A stretch of DNA of 64,000 bases from Casuarina equisetifolia (Eukaryota; Streptophyta; Magnoliopsida; Fagales; Casuarinaceae): positions 14,431,931-14,495,930 of the forward strand of contig CM052357.1 in NCBI GenBank assembly GCA_028551475.1. Reading direction: 5' to 3'. Below are positions 1 through 24,452 of this stretch, in pieces (within the stretch, counting starts at the first letter, position 1; every line of letters begins with the position of its first letter). The notes under the pieces are model-generated. The model ran no database searches, was not told the DNA's origin, and was given only the letters and a program-made list of their open reading frames with translations. Made by a program: the position numbers and the translations under genes.

Positions 1-1136
1 CATCCTGGTACGGTATAACAGGCACTTCCGGCGAAGAGACACTAATCGATTATCCTAGGAAACCAAACGGTTCCATGGAATAAGAAGAGACACTAATCGT
101 TATCTAAGTTGCTAAAGAGGGTGATTCTTCATTTCCATTCTCCAAAACATGTCTTACATTTACGATATTGTGGCTTTCCTTTGTCCCAATAGTCTTTTTC
201 CAATTGACTTGTCTTTTTGCATATTTTGAAAGGTAGTTACAACACATACATGTAGGAAATATTATTCTAGATTGGCAATATAGGCTGACAAGCTAGCCAA
301 ATGAGTAGGAGTCGGAGTCAGAGTCCTACGTGTTGGACTGGCAATACGGGCCAATGGACTGAGCTAAGTACAAGTCCAACCCACTTAGTTTTTCTTATTG
401 TTGGGCTATCTACTGTAGTTTCCTTTTTTGTTTGTTGTATTTGAATTTTCTAAAATGTAATTGACCTCTTTAATAAGGAAAAATTTTATTTGCTTATTAT
501 GATTATAACGACTTTGATATTGAATAAAATTAATGTTATGATCCATTATTTATGATTATAATGTTAATCTTAATGCAAATATCTACATTTTAGAATTATA
601 AGTGTATGAATCTAGTTCAAATTCTAAGTAATGTCTATAAATTTATGATTACACTATAAATGTATAATTAATGCTACATTAAATTCTCAAGAGAATGTAA
701 ACATCTATATAAAAGGAACCTCTCGACTCCCTTTCTCACACAATTTACCTGAACTCTTCCTATACTCAACACTTTCATTGTTCCTCAACTCTTCCTTGTT
801 TTCTCTTCAAAGCCAGTCTCTCATGATCATCTTGGTTAAAGGTTGACTTAGTTCCTTGCTAAGAGATGAGTGTTGAATAGATTTCTCTAAGTTTGTTACA
901 TTTTGACTTTTCTTAACTTCTTTCCAGACTTCTTTAATTTCACAATGACTAGCTGTCTTTTCTAACCTTTTTAGCTACACATGGATTCTATCGGAATAGT
1001 TTGGAACTTGCTAGCACCATTTGGAGCATGCTTACAGTTTGCTGAAGTTGCTAGAAAGTGAAGGAACTCTGTAGAAAAATACATTAACTTAACACTTAAA
1101 CTACTTTGAGTGGGGTACAAGGGAGCAACTCTAACA
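1..1136. other. AT-rich intergenic DNA, no gene seen
   Basis: No open frame in this stretch resembles a known protein. A TATA-like box (CTATATAAAAGG, about 705-716) followed by a pyrimidine-rich stretch could be a cryptic or LTR promoter, but nothing coding can be tied to it. Base composition is strongly AT-rich, like the retroelement debris that follows. Confidence 0.4.
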
Positions 1137-1258
1137 TGGGAGGTGTTGGTGGCAAATCTAATGGAAAGAAATGGCTCCCATCAATTCTATGACATCTATA
1201 GGAAGCTCACAAAGCTACAACAAAAGATGAGTGTGGAGCAATTTGTGAAGGAACTATA
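1137..1258 (+). pseudogene. Degenerate Ty3/gypsy gag-like fragment
   Basis: A plus-frame segment of about 40 codons reads WEVLVANLMERNG, then FYDIYRKLTKLQQ, then SVEQFVKEL before TAA. This resembles the retrotransposon Gag core of Ty3/gypsy elements (W-x-x-L...LY-x-x-L-x-x-L-x-Q...SV-x-x-Y). The surrounding frame has further stops, so it is a relic. The match is by eye and short, and no LTR or pol could be attached to it. Confidence 0.35.
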
Positions 1259-1867
1259 AGGGAGGATGTGAGAGTGGTAAACAAAGCAACTTATCAAAAG
1301 CTATTAGGCTTGCAAAAATCTAGGAAGCCAAAGTAGGAACGACAAAGCCTCCTATCTTAATGCCTTTGAAAAGGTCCCCTCATGCCATGATCTCTGGCCA
1401 TTTGGCTTTTTAATCCCAAAACAAGTTGTTAGGGGTCCTTCACAAGCTATCCCTAGTAATTATAGTTGCATTTGTCTATAATTATGCAACTTTCATTGTT
1501 TCATGCATACAAGTTAGCAAACAAGTTGAGTGAAAGAAATTTTGAGTGTTAGGAAGTGTAGACAGACAACATAAGGAAAAATCACTAAATTTGAGAACAA
1601 CCAAGGCATAAAAAGTAGAAGGAGAGAAAAGAAAACTCCCTATGAAAGTGCTCCCCTTTGACACAATGTTGAGTGACTAATAAAAGCCAACTAGAATGGA
1701 CAACAAAGCTAATAACTCCCCCTTACATCAAGATCATCTGAAGATAATAGGCGTGGACAAAATACAAGGAAGCCTTGCAACAAAAATCTCAAGACCCAGG
1801 TGAAATAAAAAGAAAAGACTAAGGTAAAGAATGAAACTGAAAGATTTAAGTTGTTAACAATACAAAT

Positions 1868-2498
1868 ACCTAGGTCACATCGAAGTTGATAGAATTTGTC
1901 CTTATCAAGTGGCTTAGTAAAAATGTCTGCAATATGTAATTCAATTCTAACAAATTCTACTAGAAGTAAAAATGTCTACTAGAATGATCCTAGATAAAAT
2001 GATGTCTAATTTCTATATGTTTAGTCTTTGAATGTTGGACAAGATTTTTGGTAAGATTTATAGTACATTATCACATTTAAGTGGGACAATTTTCACACAC
2101 ATTCCAAAATCAACAAGTTGTTGTTTCATCCACAAGACTTGTGCATAACAACTAGCAATAGCCAAATATTAAACTTTTGTGGTAGATATAGCTACATTGT
2201 TTTGCTTTTTAGAGTACCAATAAATAAGCATATTTCCTAAAAAATCACATGCACCACTAGTACTTTTTCTATCCAATTTGCATCCAACATAGTCAACATC
2301 ATTATAATAATGCACATCAAAAGTAAATCCCTTAAGACACCATATTCCTAGATTTATAATATCTTTTAGATATCTAAAAATACATTTGACTAATGTCAAG
2401 TGACCTTCTCTAGGATGTGCTTGATATCGAGCATAAAAGCAAACATTAAATAAAATGTTAGGTCTCAATGTTGTGAGATATAAGAAAGAGCCAATCAT
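1868..2498 (-). pseudogene. Copia RNase H domain, broken
   Basis: The open part (2169-2498) shows copia RNase H signatures: YLTTLRPNI, HLTLVKCIFRYLK, then CKLDRKSTSGACDFLG and ISWWS-like IYWYSKKQ. A TAA at 2169-2171 replaces the glutamate codon expected in the STTKVEY motif. In-frame similarity then continues (YLAIASCYAQ), down to a tail around 1868-1930 resembling HIADIFTKPLDK, the conserved copia C-terminus. It would normally degrade the RNA strand of the RNA/DNA hybrid. It cannot be functional here. Confidence 0.8.
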
Positions 2499-2518
2499 GC
2501 TTTTATATAGTTTGGAAT

Positions 2519-3526
2519 TTACTTCTCTACTATTTTCTTCAATTTTAAGGTGAGAGGAGTGCTCATAGGAGTAGATATAGCTTTAACATTCTTAAAATTA
2601 AATCGTTTTAAGAGATCCTTGGTGAACTTAGACTGACAAATGAATATATCATATTCAGTTTGCTTGATTTGTAATCCAAGAAAGAAATTTAACTCACCCA
2701 TTATACTCATTTCAAACTTCTCTTTCATTTTATTTGCAAATTCTTAACATAGCTCATCTTTTGTTGATCCAAAGATGATATCATCCACATATACTTAAGC
2801 AATTAGCATTTCATCTTCTTGATTTTTAACAAAAAGTGTGTGATCTACTATTCCTTTCATAAATCCATTTTGAAGTAAGAAATTACTCAATTTTTCATGC
2901 CAAGCTTGTGAGGCTTGTTTTAACCCATACAAAACTTTATTCAACTTAAAAACATGATCAAGCCATAAGGGATCTTCAAACATTGGAGGTTGTTTAACAT
3001 ACACATCTTCTTTGATAACTCCATTTAAGAATGTACTTTTGACATCCATTTGATATAGTTTAAAGTCTTTGTAATAAGAAAATGCAAGCAACATCTTAAT
3101 AGATTTTATTCTAGCCATGGAAACAAATGTTTCCTCATAATCTATGCCTTCCTCTTGGCTATAACCTTAAGCTACTAACCTAGCTTTGTTTCTTATAATT
3201 ATGTCATACTCATCCATCTTATTTCTATATACCCATTTAGTTCCTATTACCATATGATTTGCTAGTCTTGGTACCATTGTCCATACCTCACATTTTGCAA
3301 ATTGATTTAATCCTCCTTGCATGACCATTATCCAATCTTCATCCTTAAGTGCTTCATCAATCCTTTTTGGCTCAATTTGTGATAGAAAAGCTACAAACTC
3401 ACATATATATATATCTCTAGTTTTTGATCTTGTAAATACTTTTTCATTTATACTACCTACTATTTGAGATTGGTCCACCTTATTTCTAACTCTTGGAAAA
3501 CTAGGTTCGGTTTCTTCACTTTCCAT
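2519..3526 (-). pseudogene. Copia reverse transcriptase, broken
   Basis: Three open pieces belong to one reverse transcriptase: 3167-3526 (MVIGTKWVYRNKMDE, ARLVA), 2795-3118 (LYQMDVKSTFLNG, VLYGLKQASQAWHEK) and 2519-2728 (GELNFFLGLQIKQ). The catalytic VYVDD box survives (around 2777-2791) but sits directly after a TAA at 2795-2797. At least one frame shift or stop separates the other pieces. The MDVKSAFLNG and LYGLKQ motifs are diagnostic of copia elements. The domain is inactive as written. Confidence 0.88.
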
Positions 3527-3539
3527 TGCTAGCTCATTT

Positions 3540-4310
3540 TCCTTTTCCTCATTTATTTATGTATGATCAATACGCTATATAGTAGAAGCTTTTTCATCAC
3601 TATCTCCAAGTTTTTTAGATTTTGTTTTATCCTCATCAAAGACTACATAAATAAATTCCTTTACTACTAAGGTACACTTATTATACACCCTATAGACTTT
3701 ACTAGATTGCGAATATCCTAGAAAGATGACCTCATCACTTTAAGAATCAAACTTCCCCAAAGATTCCTTTCTATTATTCAAAACAAAACATTTGCATCCA
3801 AAAGAGTGAAAGTTTGAAATGTTTAGTTTCTTTTCAAAAAGCAATTCAAAAGGAGTTTGTTTCAATATTGGTCTGATAAACACTCAATTTGAAATATAAC
3901 ATGTAATATGAACAAATTCCCCCAAAAAATATTTTGGTAAATTTTTTATCACACAACATAGTTTTAGCCATCTCCTGAATGGTTCTGTTTTTTTTCATTC
4001 TACCACTCCATTTTATTGTGGTGTCCTAGGAGATGAAAAATTGTTACTAATACTATTTTTTATGCAGTAATTTTCAAAATATCTATTTTCAAAGTCCCTA
4101 CCATGATCCATTTTGATTTTGCAAATGATGAACCCTTTTCCATTTTGAATATTCTTGCAAAAGTAGACAAATTTATTAAAGGTTTAATCTTTGCTGGACA
4201 GTAAGTATATCCAAGTGTATTTAGAGTAGTCATTTACAATAACTAATGCCTAACTATTATTTCCTAAGCTTGGTGTCTTAACTAGCCAAAAAGATCCATA
4301 TGTATGAGCT
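3540..4310 (-). pseudogene. Copia integrase core, heavily degraded
   Basis: There is no long open frame, but minus-strand translation of about 3985-4035 gives FSSPRTPQ, a stop, NGVVE, another stop, then KK. This is the copia SPRTPQQNGVVERKN integrase motif with two codons mutated to stops. Upstream the frame shows MDHGRDFEN, resembling the IRSDHGxEFEN catalytic Asp region. Downstream the similarity continues as FGCKCFVLN and FLGYS, also typical of copia. Stops and likely frameshifts make it non-functional. Confidence 0.75.
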
Positions 4311-4317
4311 ATAATGG

Positions 4318-4521
4318 TCATGTGGTGGTTATATCCTCCTTTGATATAAAACTTGATCTATGTTGTTTTCCTTTCACACATGCATGACAAACCCTATTTT
4401 TATTAAACTTTATCTTAGGCAATCCTAAAACTAGTTCTTTTCTTGAAATTTTTTCTATGGTTTTAATACCAGCATGTCCTAATTTTTTGTGCCACAAACA
4501 ACAATGATCAAAATTGTTCAC
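4318..4521 (-). pseudogene. Copia GAG-pre-integrase zinc finger
   Basis: The frame reads LWHKKLGHAGIKTIEK, then later VCHACVKGKQHRSSF. The WH-x-x-LGH and C-x-x-C-x-x-GK spacing is the HHCC zinc-binding module at the N-terminus of copia integrase. All four zinc ligands are visible. It is isolated from the neighbouring integrase core by stops. Confidence 0.85.
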
Positions 4522-4581
4522 TGCAAGACATGACTCACTTTAAAAAATTTCATGCAAATTTATTACATAAACATTTCCTGC

Positions 4582-5079
4582 CTATTTCCCAACCAATCTT
4601 ACATTCTTCCTATTGTCTTTGATAATGTAGCAAGATGATTTGAACTTAACACTAAACCCTTTATCACACAATTGACTAATGCTTAGCAATTTATATTTCA
4701 AACCATATACAAATAGTACATCAACAATATGGAAGGAATTTGGATTACCTATAATACCACAACCCTCAATTTTTTGTTTGGAATTATCTCCAAAAGATAC
4801 TTTTCTTCCAGGTTGTTCATTTAGAATTGAAAAATCATCCTTTTCTCCAATCATATGACATGAGCAACCATTGTCTAGATACCACCAAGAAGGTTGCTGC
4901 ACTTTATAATTTTCAATGTGAAAATGCAAGCACAAATGTGATGGTTGGACTTCTAGGTACTTATTTTGTCTTGGGTCCTTCACGGTTAGTAGTACAGATA
5001 TATTTAGGAATCCACTTTTGTTTAATTTTATAAGGCCTATGTAGTCTGATACGATAATTTGTAACATAGCGACCAACAT
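4582..5079 (-). pseudogene. Copia aspartic protease, altered active site
   Basis: The segment WWYLDNGCSCHMIG corresponds to the copia protease signature WYLDSGCSxHMTG. The active-site D-S/T-G triad is D-N-G here, so Ser/Thr has become Asn. Downstream VSFGDNSKQKIEGCG, VDVLFVYGLKYKLLSISQLCDKG is the normal copia protease to pre-integrase linker. The protease would release Gag and Pol products from the polyprotein. The substitution and the broken context argue that it is dead. Confidence 0.82.
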
Positions 5080-6370
5080 ATTTGCAAAATTTACACACTA
5101 AACTGTCTCTAGCGTGTGCACAATCTGTTTTAAAAAACTTTGTAAAGATCTTTGCCTTTAGGTTTTGATTATAGCCTAGACCAGATTTATCATATATCCC
5201 TTGTTGTGACGTTAGAATATTTTCAACCATCTTATTCCCATAAGCAAAAGACTTCAAGATATTTTCCAGATTTGCAATATTTGCTTTAAGCAGTTTATTT
5301 TCCTTTTCAATATTATTATGACATACGAGATCTGTTCTCAGTTTATCATTTTCTTCTTTGATCATTTTATTTTCCGATTCAAGCATAGCGCATTTATTTT
5401 TCAGCCTCCTAGCATAAACTAGTAAATCAAAAAATATCGATTTCACATTTCCATAAGCCAAATCATTAGAAAGTAAAGATTTTACCTTTCCTTCTTCATT
5501 TGCCGTTAGACATAGATTTGCTTTTTTGGTTTCTGGTTTCTCTTCTTCAAATGACGATGAAGCGAATGACTCATTTTCCCATGCTGCCATCATTACCTTG
5601 TTCTTATATTTTTATGCTGATCTAACTTTATTTTTCAGTATAGGACAGTTAGCTTTGATGTGACCAGGTTTCCTAACACTTAAAAACACATTGTCTCTAG
5701 GATCTAAGGTTTCCTTCCTTTTTCTTTTTTCTCTCTTGTAAAATTTTCTCAACTTTCTAGCTATCATTGCTAACTCATTTACCTCAAATTCAGATGTGGA
5801 GCTATGTTTTACCATTGCCTTAAGAGCTGCATTTCTATATGCCTTAGTCTCCTCCTTTTTAATCTCCCTACATTTAAGATTTAATTTATTTAACAGTTCA
5901 TCAAGAGATAATTTATCTAAATCATGAACTTCCTCAATATTTGTCTTCTTTGCATCCCATGTTTTAGACAAGCATCCTAACACCTTCTTAACTTGCTCAC
6001 TATTCTTATAGACTTTACCAAGTAATTTCAACTCATTCATAATATCACCAAATCTACAAAACATCTCAGTTATGGTTTTAGAGGATTTCATACAAAATAA
6101 TTCATATTCACATGAAGAGATTTTGTTATATTTAGCCACACCACTGTAAAGCATACACATTGCACGACTATTATGACCCATAGTTTTCTTTTCTTCTTCA
6201 GTCCACTTAGTTTCATCTTTATTTACTGTCATTCCATTTTGTGTAACAAACCAAGCATCCATATCTTGACCCATCATGAAAATTTTCATCATTGACTTCC
6301 AATAATCGTAGTTTGACTTGTCAAATATAGGGGGCTTGTTGTAACCTATAATAAATTTCTTAGCATCCAT
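4961..6370 (-). pseudogene. Copia gag and gag-pol linker
   Basis: The 5612-6370 frame (252 codons) starts MDAKKFIIGYNKPPIFDKS and continues YDYWKSMMKIFM, a typical UBN2/copia Gag start. Its C-terminal zinc knuckle is damaged: only the second half, KPGHIKANCP, matches CX2CX4HX4C, and the first two cysteines are missing. A second frame (4961-5593) holds the coiled-coil linker (ANLCLTANEE, KNKCAMLESENKMIKEE) usual between Gag and protease in this lineage. Gag would package element RNA in virus-like particles. It is broken by a frame change near 5600. Confidence 0.82.
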
Positions 6371-6418
6371 ACCTACAATATACTTTAAAGGTGTTAATCC
6401 TTATTTGCCAAAGCCCCA

Positions 6419-6431
6419 GGGTTTGATACCA
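6419..6431 (-). other. Primer-binding site of the copia element
   Basis: The minus strand reads TGGTATCAAACCC two bases inside the LTR end. The first eight bases match the usual complement of initiator tRNA-Met (TGGTATCA), and the remainder has drifted. Its position next to the LTR edge defines the 5' end of the element. Confidence 0.7.
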
Positions 6432-6433
6432 CT

Positions 6434-7057
6434 TGTTGGTATGGATTAAACTAATAAGGGGGAGAAGGAGGCATGATGCGTTTCATGATGAGTAATAAAG
6501 TAAGGTTTGGATTATAGAGAGATTGGTAAGGAATAACAATTGGAAATTATGAAAATCTAAAGTGTTGGAAATGTAAAGACTAGAAAATAATGATTGAAAT
6601 GTAAAGACAGTGCAAGAATGAAATGATTGAAATGTAAAAGGCTGAAAAAATAAGAACACAAAATTTAGAAGGCAAAGTTGAAAAAAAAAATGAAAAATTC
6701 TTTTTGACCTCAAATGTTCTTCTCCAGAAGTTATGCTTACAACTAAAATAACAATATCTTTAAATAGATGACTAGACCTAATGCTGGAAGGATCCAAAAT
6801 ACTTAAACCCTAAGTTTGGTAGGATCTAGGATCCCTAAAATCAAGAAAAATAAAACTAACCAAATTAACATCCCAAACAAATCAAGGATAGGATCCCAAT
6901 AAATTAGGGCCTTAAAAATAGTAGAAATCTTGATAGGTATGGAAACTCCAAATAGTAGAAATCTTGATAGATATGGAAACTCCAAATAGTAGAAATCTTG
7001 ACATGTATAAAAACTCTAGATAAGTCAAACTTCTTCTGTTTGGGCTTAAATCCAACA
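6434..7057 (-). repeat. Probable 5' LTR of the copia element
   Basis: The plus strand runs from TGTTGGTATGG next to the primer-binding site to TCCAACA at 7051-7057, giving TGTTGG...CCAACA terminal inverted repeats over 624 bp. The left edge is supported by the primer-binding site. The right edge rests only on the inverted repeat. No matching 3' LTR was found. Three near-identical copies of a short 'ATAGTAGAAATCTTGA' module lie inside, at about 6916-7005. Confidence 0.5.
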
Positions 7058-8870
7058 ATTACATTGTAGCCCCAATTTTTTGTCAAATGAATTAACAAAA
7101 CTTGGGCTTTCTTGTTACCTTGGCCTTTGGGCTAGTTCACATCAAGGAGGGGGAGGGGGGTGGTTGGATTTGGTTATACTTTCTTTTTCACTTAAAAAGA
7201 AGTAATAAAAAAATAATGCATAAGAAATTGTTCGGGTGGTTCAACTCCCTTTGGACTTACTTCCACCCTTTTTTACCAATAGTAAGAGAGCCCTTTTATT
7301 ACTTTATGATAGTTATACTCCCACAATTTAGTACACCTTGATCTTTTGCTTACTAAACACAAAGATCTACAATCTACTTCTCAAACAACCAACCACACAA
7401 CCTTTCAATACAACATATCAACTTGAGACTACACAGTCTTAGAAACACAAACACAACTCACAATTTTTTGTTACAAGTAAACTGACAACTTATAACTCAT
7501 TATTACAAATCAAAAGCACAAGTTACAGGATATCAGAGTTTAAGCAGCAATATATTTCTATCTTGATCAAGAAGTAATTGTGACTTAAAGAGTGAATGCC
7601 TTTTGTAATCCGTCTTAGTTTGTATTAGAAAAGCATTCAAGCAATTACTTTTTCTTACAACAGCAATATTAGAAAGATAACAATTTCTTCAAGAACAAAA
7701 CTCAGTTTAGCATATTAAAACAGACTAATCAAGAATGACTTTTATCAAACTCTACCACAAATAAATTTTGAAAAACAATCAAGCAGTAATAAAAAAAATT
7801 ACTCTTTAAGTAGATAGCAAGAGACAAAAGAAATATGATTCACAATAGCAACTGCCTCAATCAAGAACACACAGGTAAAGAAATCCTTAAAACATGCAAT
7901 GCAATTGATAGATTATCTCAAACAAGCTTTGTGAAGATATAACAAGGATTTTCTTGTAGGATTATAGAACATATCAATGAGCCTTTAAACTAGAAAGAGA
8001 TTACCACAATACTTGTATAATCAAACAAAGAATGTTGCTTCACAAAATGTTTTTCACAAGAGTATATTGATGGTTTTCTCAAAATCACGTGTGTAGAGAC
8101 CGAAACCCTAGCTGTCACTATATATGCTTTCTAATCAAATCATTTTTGGGCAAAAAAGGAATCATATTGTTCTATAGTCGAGACTCCTTGTTTTTCTTTC
8201 GAAAAACTTCCATTTTAGTTAGATTCTTACCTTCAAATGACATATGTGTTTGTCCAACCCTTTCTCAACCAACTGCTTATGTATTCCCCAAAGTGCACCA
8301 TTTCATTTAAGTGCAACACGAAGTCACACAAGGCAACAACAACCACTTAACTTTATTTCCATTTTTGCTTTTGCTTTTGCTTTAATACACAAATGATTCT
8401 ATACAATTTAATGCATTTAATTAATAATTTCCAAACAAGAGTATCATTCAAATTCATAGGCTTAGTTGAAAATTTCATTTCAAAGCAAGTCATTTAAACA
8501 TAAGAACCACAGGTACATGATGGTCAAACCAAAATATATAAATATTTTAGTATGTGGGAGTTTTTGTCTACAAATAATCATTGTCTTGGCTATTTGTGTG
8601 ACATTTGTTCCACATTTTATTGGCACAAGATATAGTTAAAATGACCTATTTTTATATATCTAAATAAATATATGAAAATAATTTTTTTTTCAATCATTGT
8701 TAACATCAAAATATATTTAACAGCCTACAAGCTGTTATTACCACTGGATTCTTGAATTCATAATGTATTTCATATACATTTGCTTAAGCATTATGTAAGG
8801 ACTAGGTTCATTCTATTGAAATTTGTTGAAGGAACATGGGTTTTAGCCTAGTCACAAGCCTTTTTGGTAA
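7058..8870. other. AT-rich intergenic DNA, no gene seen
   Basis: Open frames here (for example 7102-7341 and 8089-8310) show no recognisable domain, and their codon use is that of AT-rich noncoding DNA. No LTR ends, tRNA or satellite monomers were recognised. Confidence 0.5.
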
Positions 8871-9015
8871 ACTACGACTACAAAGGTCATCCAAAAGTCT
8901 AGATTCACTACCAAGGTCTTATGTCAGCTAATGCCACCTGGGAGGATCTCAAAGGTCTTCAACTCTAATTCTTGAAGACTGACTTTAAAGGCAAGGTCTA
9001 AAGAGGAAAATGTAT
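8871..9015 (+). pseudogene. Relic of a gypsy integrase C-terminal chromodomain
   Basis: The plus frame reads IHYQGLMSANATWEDLKGLQ, then after a stop FLKTDFKGKV. This resembles the chromovirus integrase chromodomain ending (V-x-W-x-G...ATWED-x-x-x-L...FP-x-F-x-LEDKV). At least three in-frame stops are present. No other pol domains were found nearby, so this is an isolated fragment. Confidence 0.5.
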
Positions 9016-11200
9016 TTGTTACAGGCTTTTTTCAGACATGGGCTAAATTAATGTAAAAAATGTTGTGTTTGGATTAATGCTCGATTATAGGGAGCCACAT
9101 TGTCATTGTATCCTTTAGAAAGAGAAGGTCAAAACTCAACACACTTAGTAGAAGAGTCATAAGAGAAGCTAGATAATTGGGATGTTACATACAAGTTTTT
9201 GTTAGCAAGTCTTAATTAAGTGTATTAGCTTGGTTATATAAAATGTGCTCCCCCCCCCTGCCCCAAAAAAAAAAAAGAATAGAACACACGACATGTATGT
9301 GTTAAATAAGCAATATGAACTTATAGTAAGGTACTCTTGTTGTGAATGAAAATCTAGAAGCATGCTTTCCTATATTATTGTTTTGCATTGGGCCTTACAA
9401 CTTGGGTAGAAAGAAAAAAAGATTTGCCAACCTATTGTTATAGAATTCAATAGTGGCTTAAACTCAAACTCCCATTATGCAATCTTGTGACAAAAGGCTG
9501 TTGAACATGAACCACCAAGACCATTCCCACCTCCTCCACACTCGTCTTCAAGGCTACATTGATAGACCTAAAGAGCTTATCAAAGTGTCTATTTGAGCAC
9601 ATGGAAGCTCCTTTCTTGTTAGGGATCTAAGCAACTTTGATAACACTTGTTGAGGAAATTTAACAAAAGCATACCACAAACATATGGATAAAACATGCAA
9701 CCATAAGAATACATATACACAAAAGCAACAAATTTTAAGAAGTTTAGACAAACATAATATCCTATGCCTCATGTAGTCTCTTCTTATTATATTTTTTCAT
9801 ACTTACTCTTTCCTCAAATAGGTATATCATGATTTCTCTTATCAACTATAATCTATTAAAAGAGTTCTCTTTGTTTGCCCACTAGGTTTCGTTATATTTT
9901 CTCTATTTATAAAAAAAACCCTAGAGTATTAGTAAGAATTCTAGTCAAACTACTAGGAAAACCTACTACAATAAGAGGATAACTCCTAGGTCCATAATTA
10001 TATAAAGACCTCTTATTATAATAGAATATTACACAACAATACCATTTGACTTAATTGTTCCCTCAATCCTAACAACTCACTCTCATCAATTACCACCATC
10101 ACTTTCATCGTAGTTCTCCCTTTTCATCAATGGCCACCATTCGCTCCCGTCAATCGCCACCAGCACTTGCAGCTTCCGTCTCCTTCATCTCCTCTTGTTC
10201 TAGCACTAGTTGGCCTTGGCCCCCATAGATCATAAATATATACAAATCTAGAGCTGGGCTCTTCTGTCTGTACAACGTGGGAGCTTGGAAGCTCACGCTG
10301 AAACAAGAGAAACTGACGCAACGTGGCGACCATGCACGTTGACGTCTCCGAGTGCATCATGCAAAACAACGGCGGCATCACCGAACGACCTTGTGTTGAA
10401 CAACGGAAGGAACCCCTGTTTCTTTCCTTCTCGCAAAAGAAAAAAGGAAAAATTTTCTAAATTAATATTCTAATAAGTGAATCCTTAATAAATTGTTATA
10501 ATTTCAAAATAAGACTAAATCCTCTCGATGTGTTTTTTTTTTCCCTTATGAAATCATGTGAAATCACAATCTTTAAAAAAAAAAATTTAAATTTGGGAGT
10601 GACTGAACTAATTCTGAAAGAATTTAGTCAATTACTATTAGTTACTTATTATGATGATGATCAAAATACTTTTATTTTGTCTTACAAATAATGGGTTTAC
10701 CTAGTTATGTTTGGGAACCACAGAGACTACTCATGTTCAAATTCTTAACCACTGCAAGGACAAGGGCTGTTTTATATTTAAAAACAAATGTTTTTATTGT
10801 GCATGGGCCTATTATGTATAGCTCCGTTCCACCCCATGGGTGGAGAGGGAGTGATGATTGGGCAGGCTTTCGTACCCGTCACTTACCTTAAAAACACATT
10901 CGCCACCTACAACAAAGATATGTACTGCATTTCATTTCCTTTGTTTTCCTTTTGGGCATTTGGCAGTTTGCTCTTCAGAAGAAGACTGTTTCGAACACGA
11001 TGTTTTTAACTGGAAAAAAGCATTATGGGGCCGCACGTGACACAGGGAGGCCGCCAAGTCATGAAGGTGGACGTCACTAACCCAATCTCAACTACGTTTC
11101 GCCTTCTAACTGGCCCTTAACTATCACTGAGTCTTTGGACATGCCATCTTTTCATTCCCCAAAATGCCCCTATCTTTATTGTAAACCCAAATGTACCCCT
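9016..11200. other. Intergenic region upstream of the UBP12-type gene
   Basis: Nothing coding could be supported. The region contains homopolymer runs (poly-C/poly-A near 9250-9277) and several short frames without recognisable domains. The last few hundred bases presumably hold the promoter of the downstream gene, but no clear TATA box stands out. Confidence 0.45.
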
Positions 11201-11204
11201 CCCG

Positions 11205-11339
11205 AAGCAAGACTCTGAGCCTTTCTCTCAGCCTCTTCTCTCGCTACTTCCTCCCTCCTCTGCCAACTCCGCTTGGCTCCCAGTTTCTCTCTCTTTGCTT
11301 CTCTGATTCGTCAATCGGGCGGTCCGTCTCTCTCCACCA
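11205..11339 (+). promoter_or_regulatory. CT-rich 5' leader of the UBP12-type gene
   Basis: A pyrimidine-rich stretch with many TCTC repeats immediately precedes the start codon at 11340. Such CT-rich leaders and core promoters are common in plant housekeeping genes. The transcription start itself cannot be placed. Confidence 0.45.

Positions 11340-24452
<13,113 letters not shown>

Larger units (their letters stand above)
1700..7057 (-). mobile_element. Decayed Ty1/copia retrotransposon
   Basis: On the minus strand the domains run in copia order: probable 5' LTR (6434-7057), primer-binding site (6419-6431), Gag (5612-6370), Gag-pol linker, protease, GAG-pre-integrase zinc finger, integrase core, reverse transcriptase and RNase H, ending about 1868. 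A purine-rich tract (plus-strand CTCCCCCTTA near 1706) may be the polypurine tract. A convincing 3' LTR was not found on the left. Coding capacity is broken by many in-frame stops, so the copy is not autonomous. Placing integrase before reverse transcriptase defines copia rather than gypsy. Confidence 0.85.

Noticed and set aside
10127..10473. Frames upstream of the UBP12-type gene
   Set aside because: Opposed overlapping short frames with no recognisable protein family.
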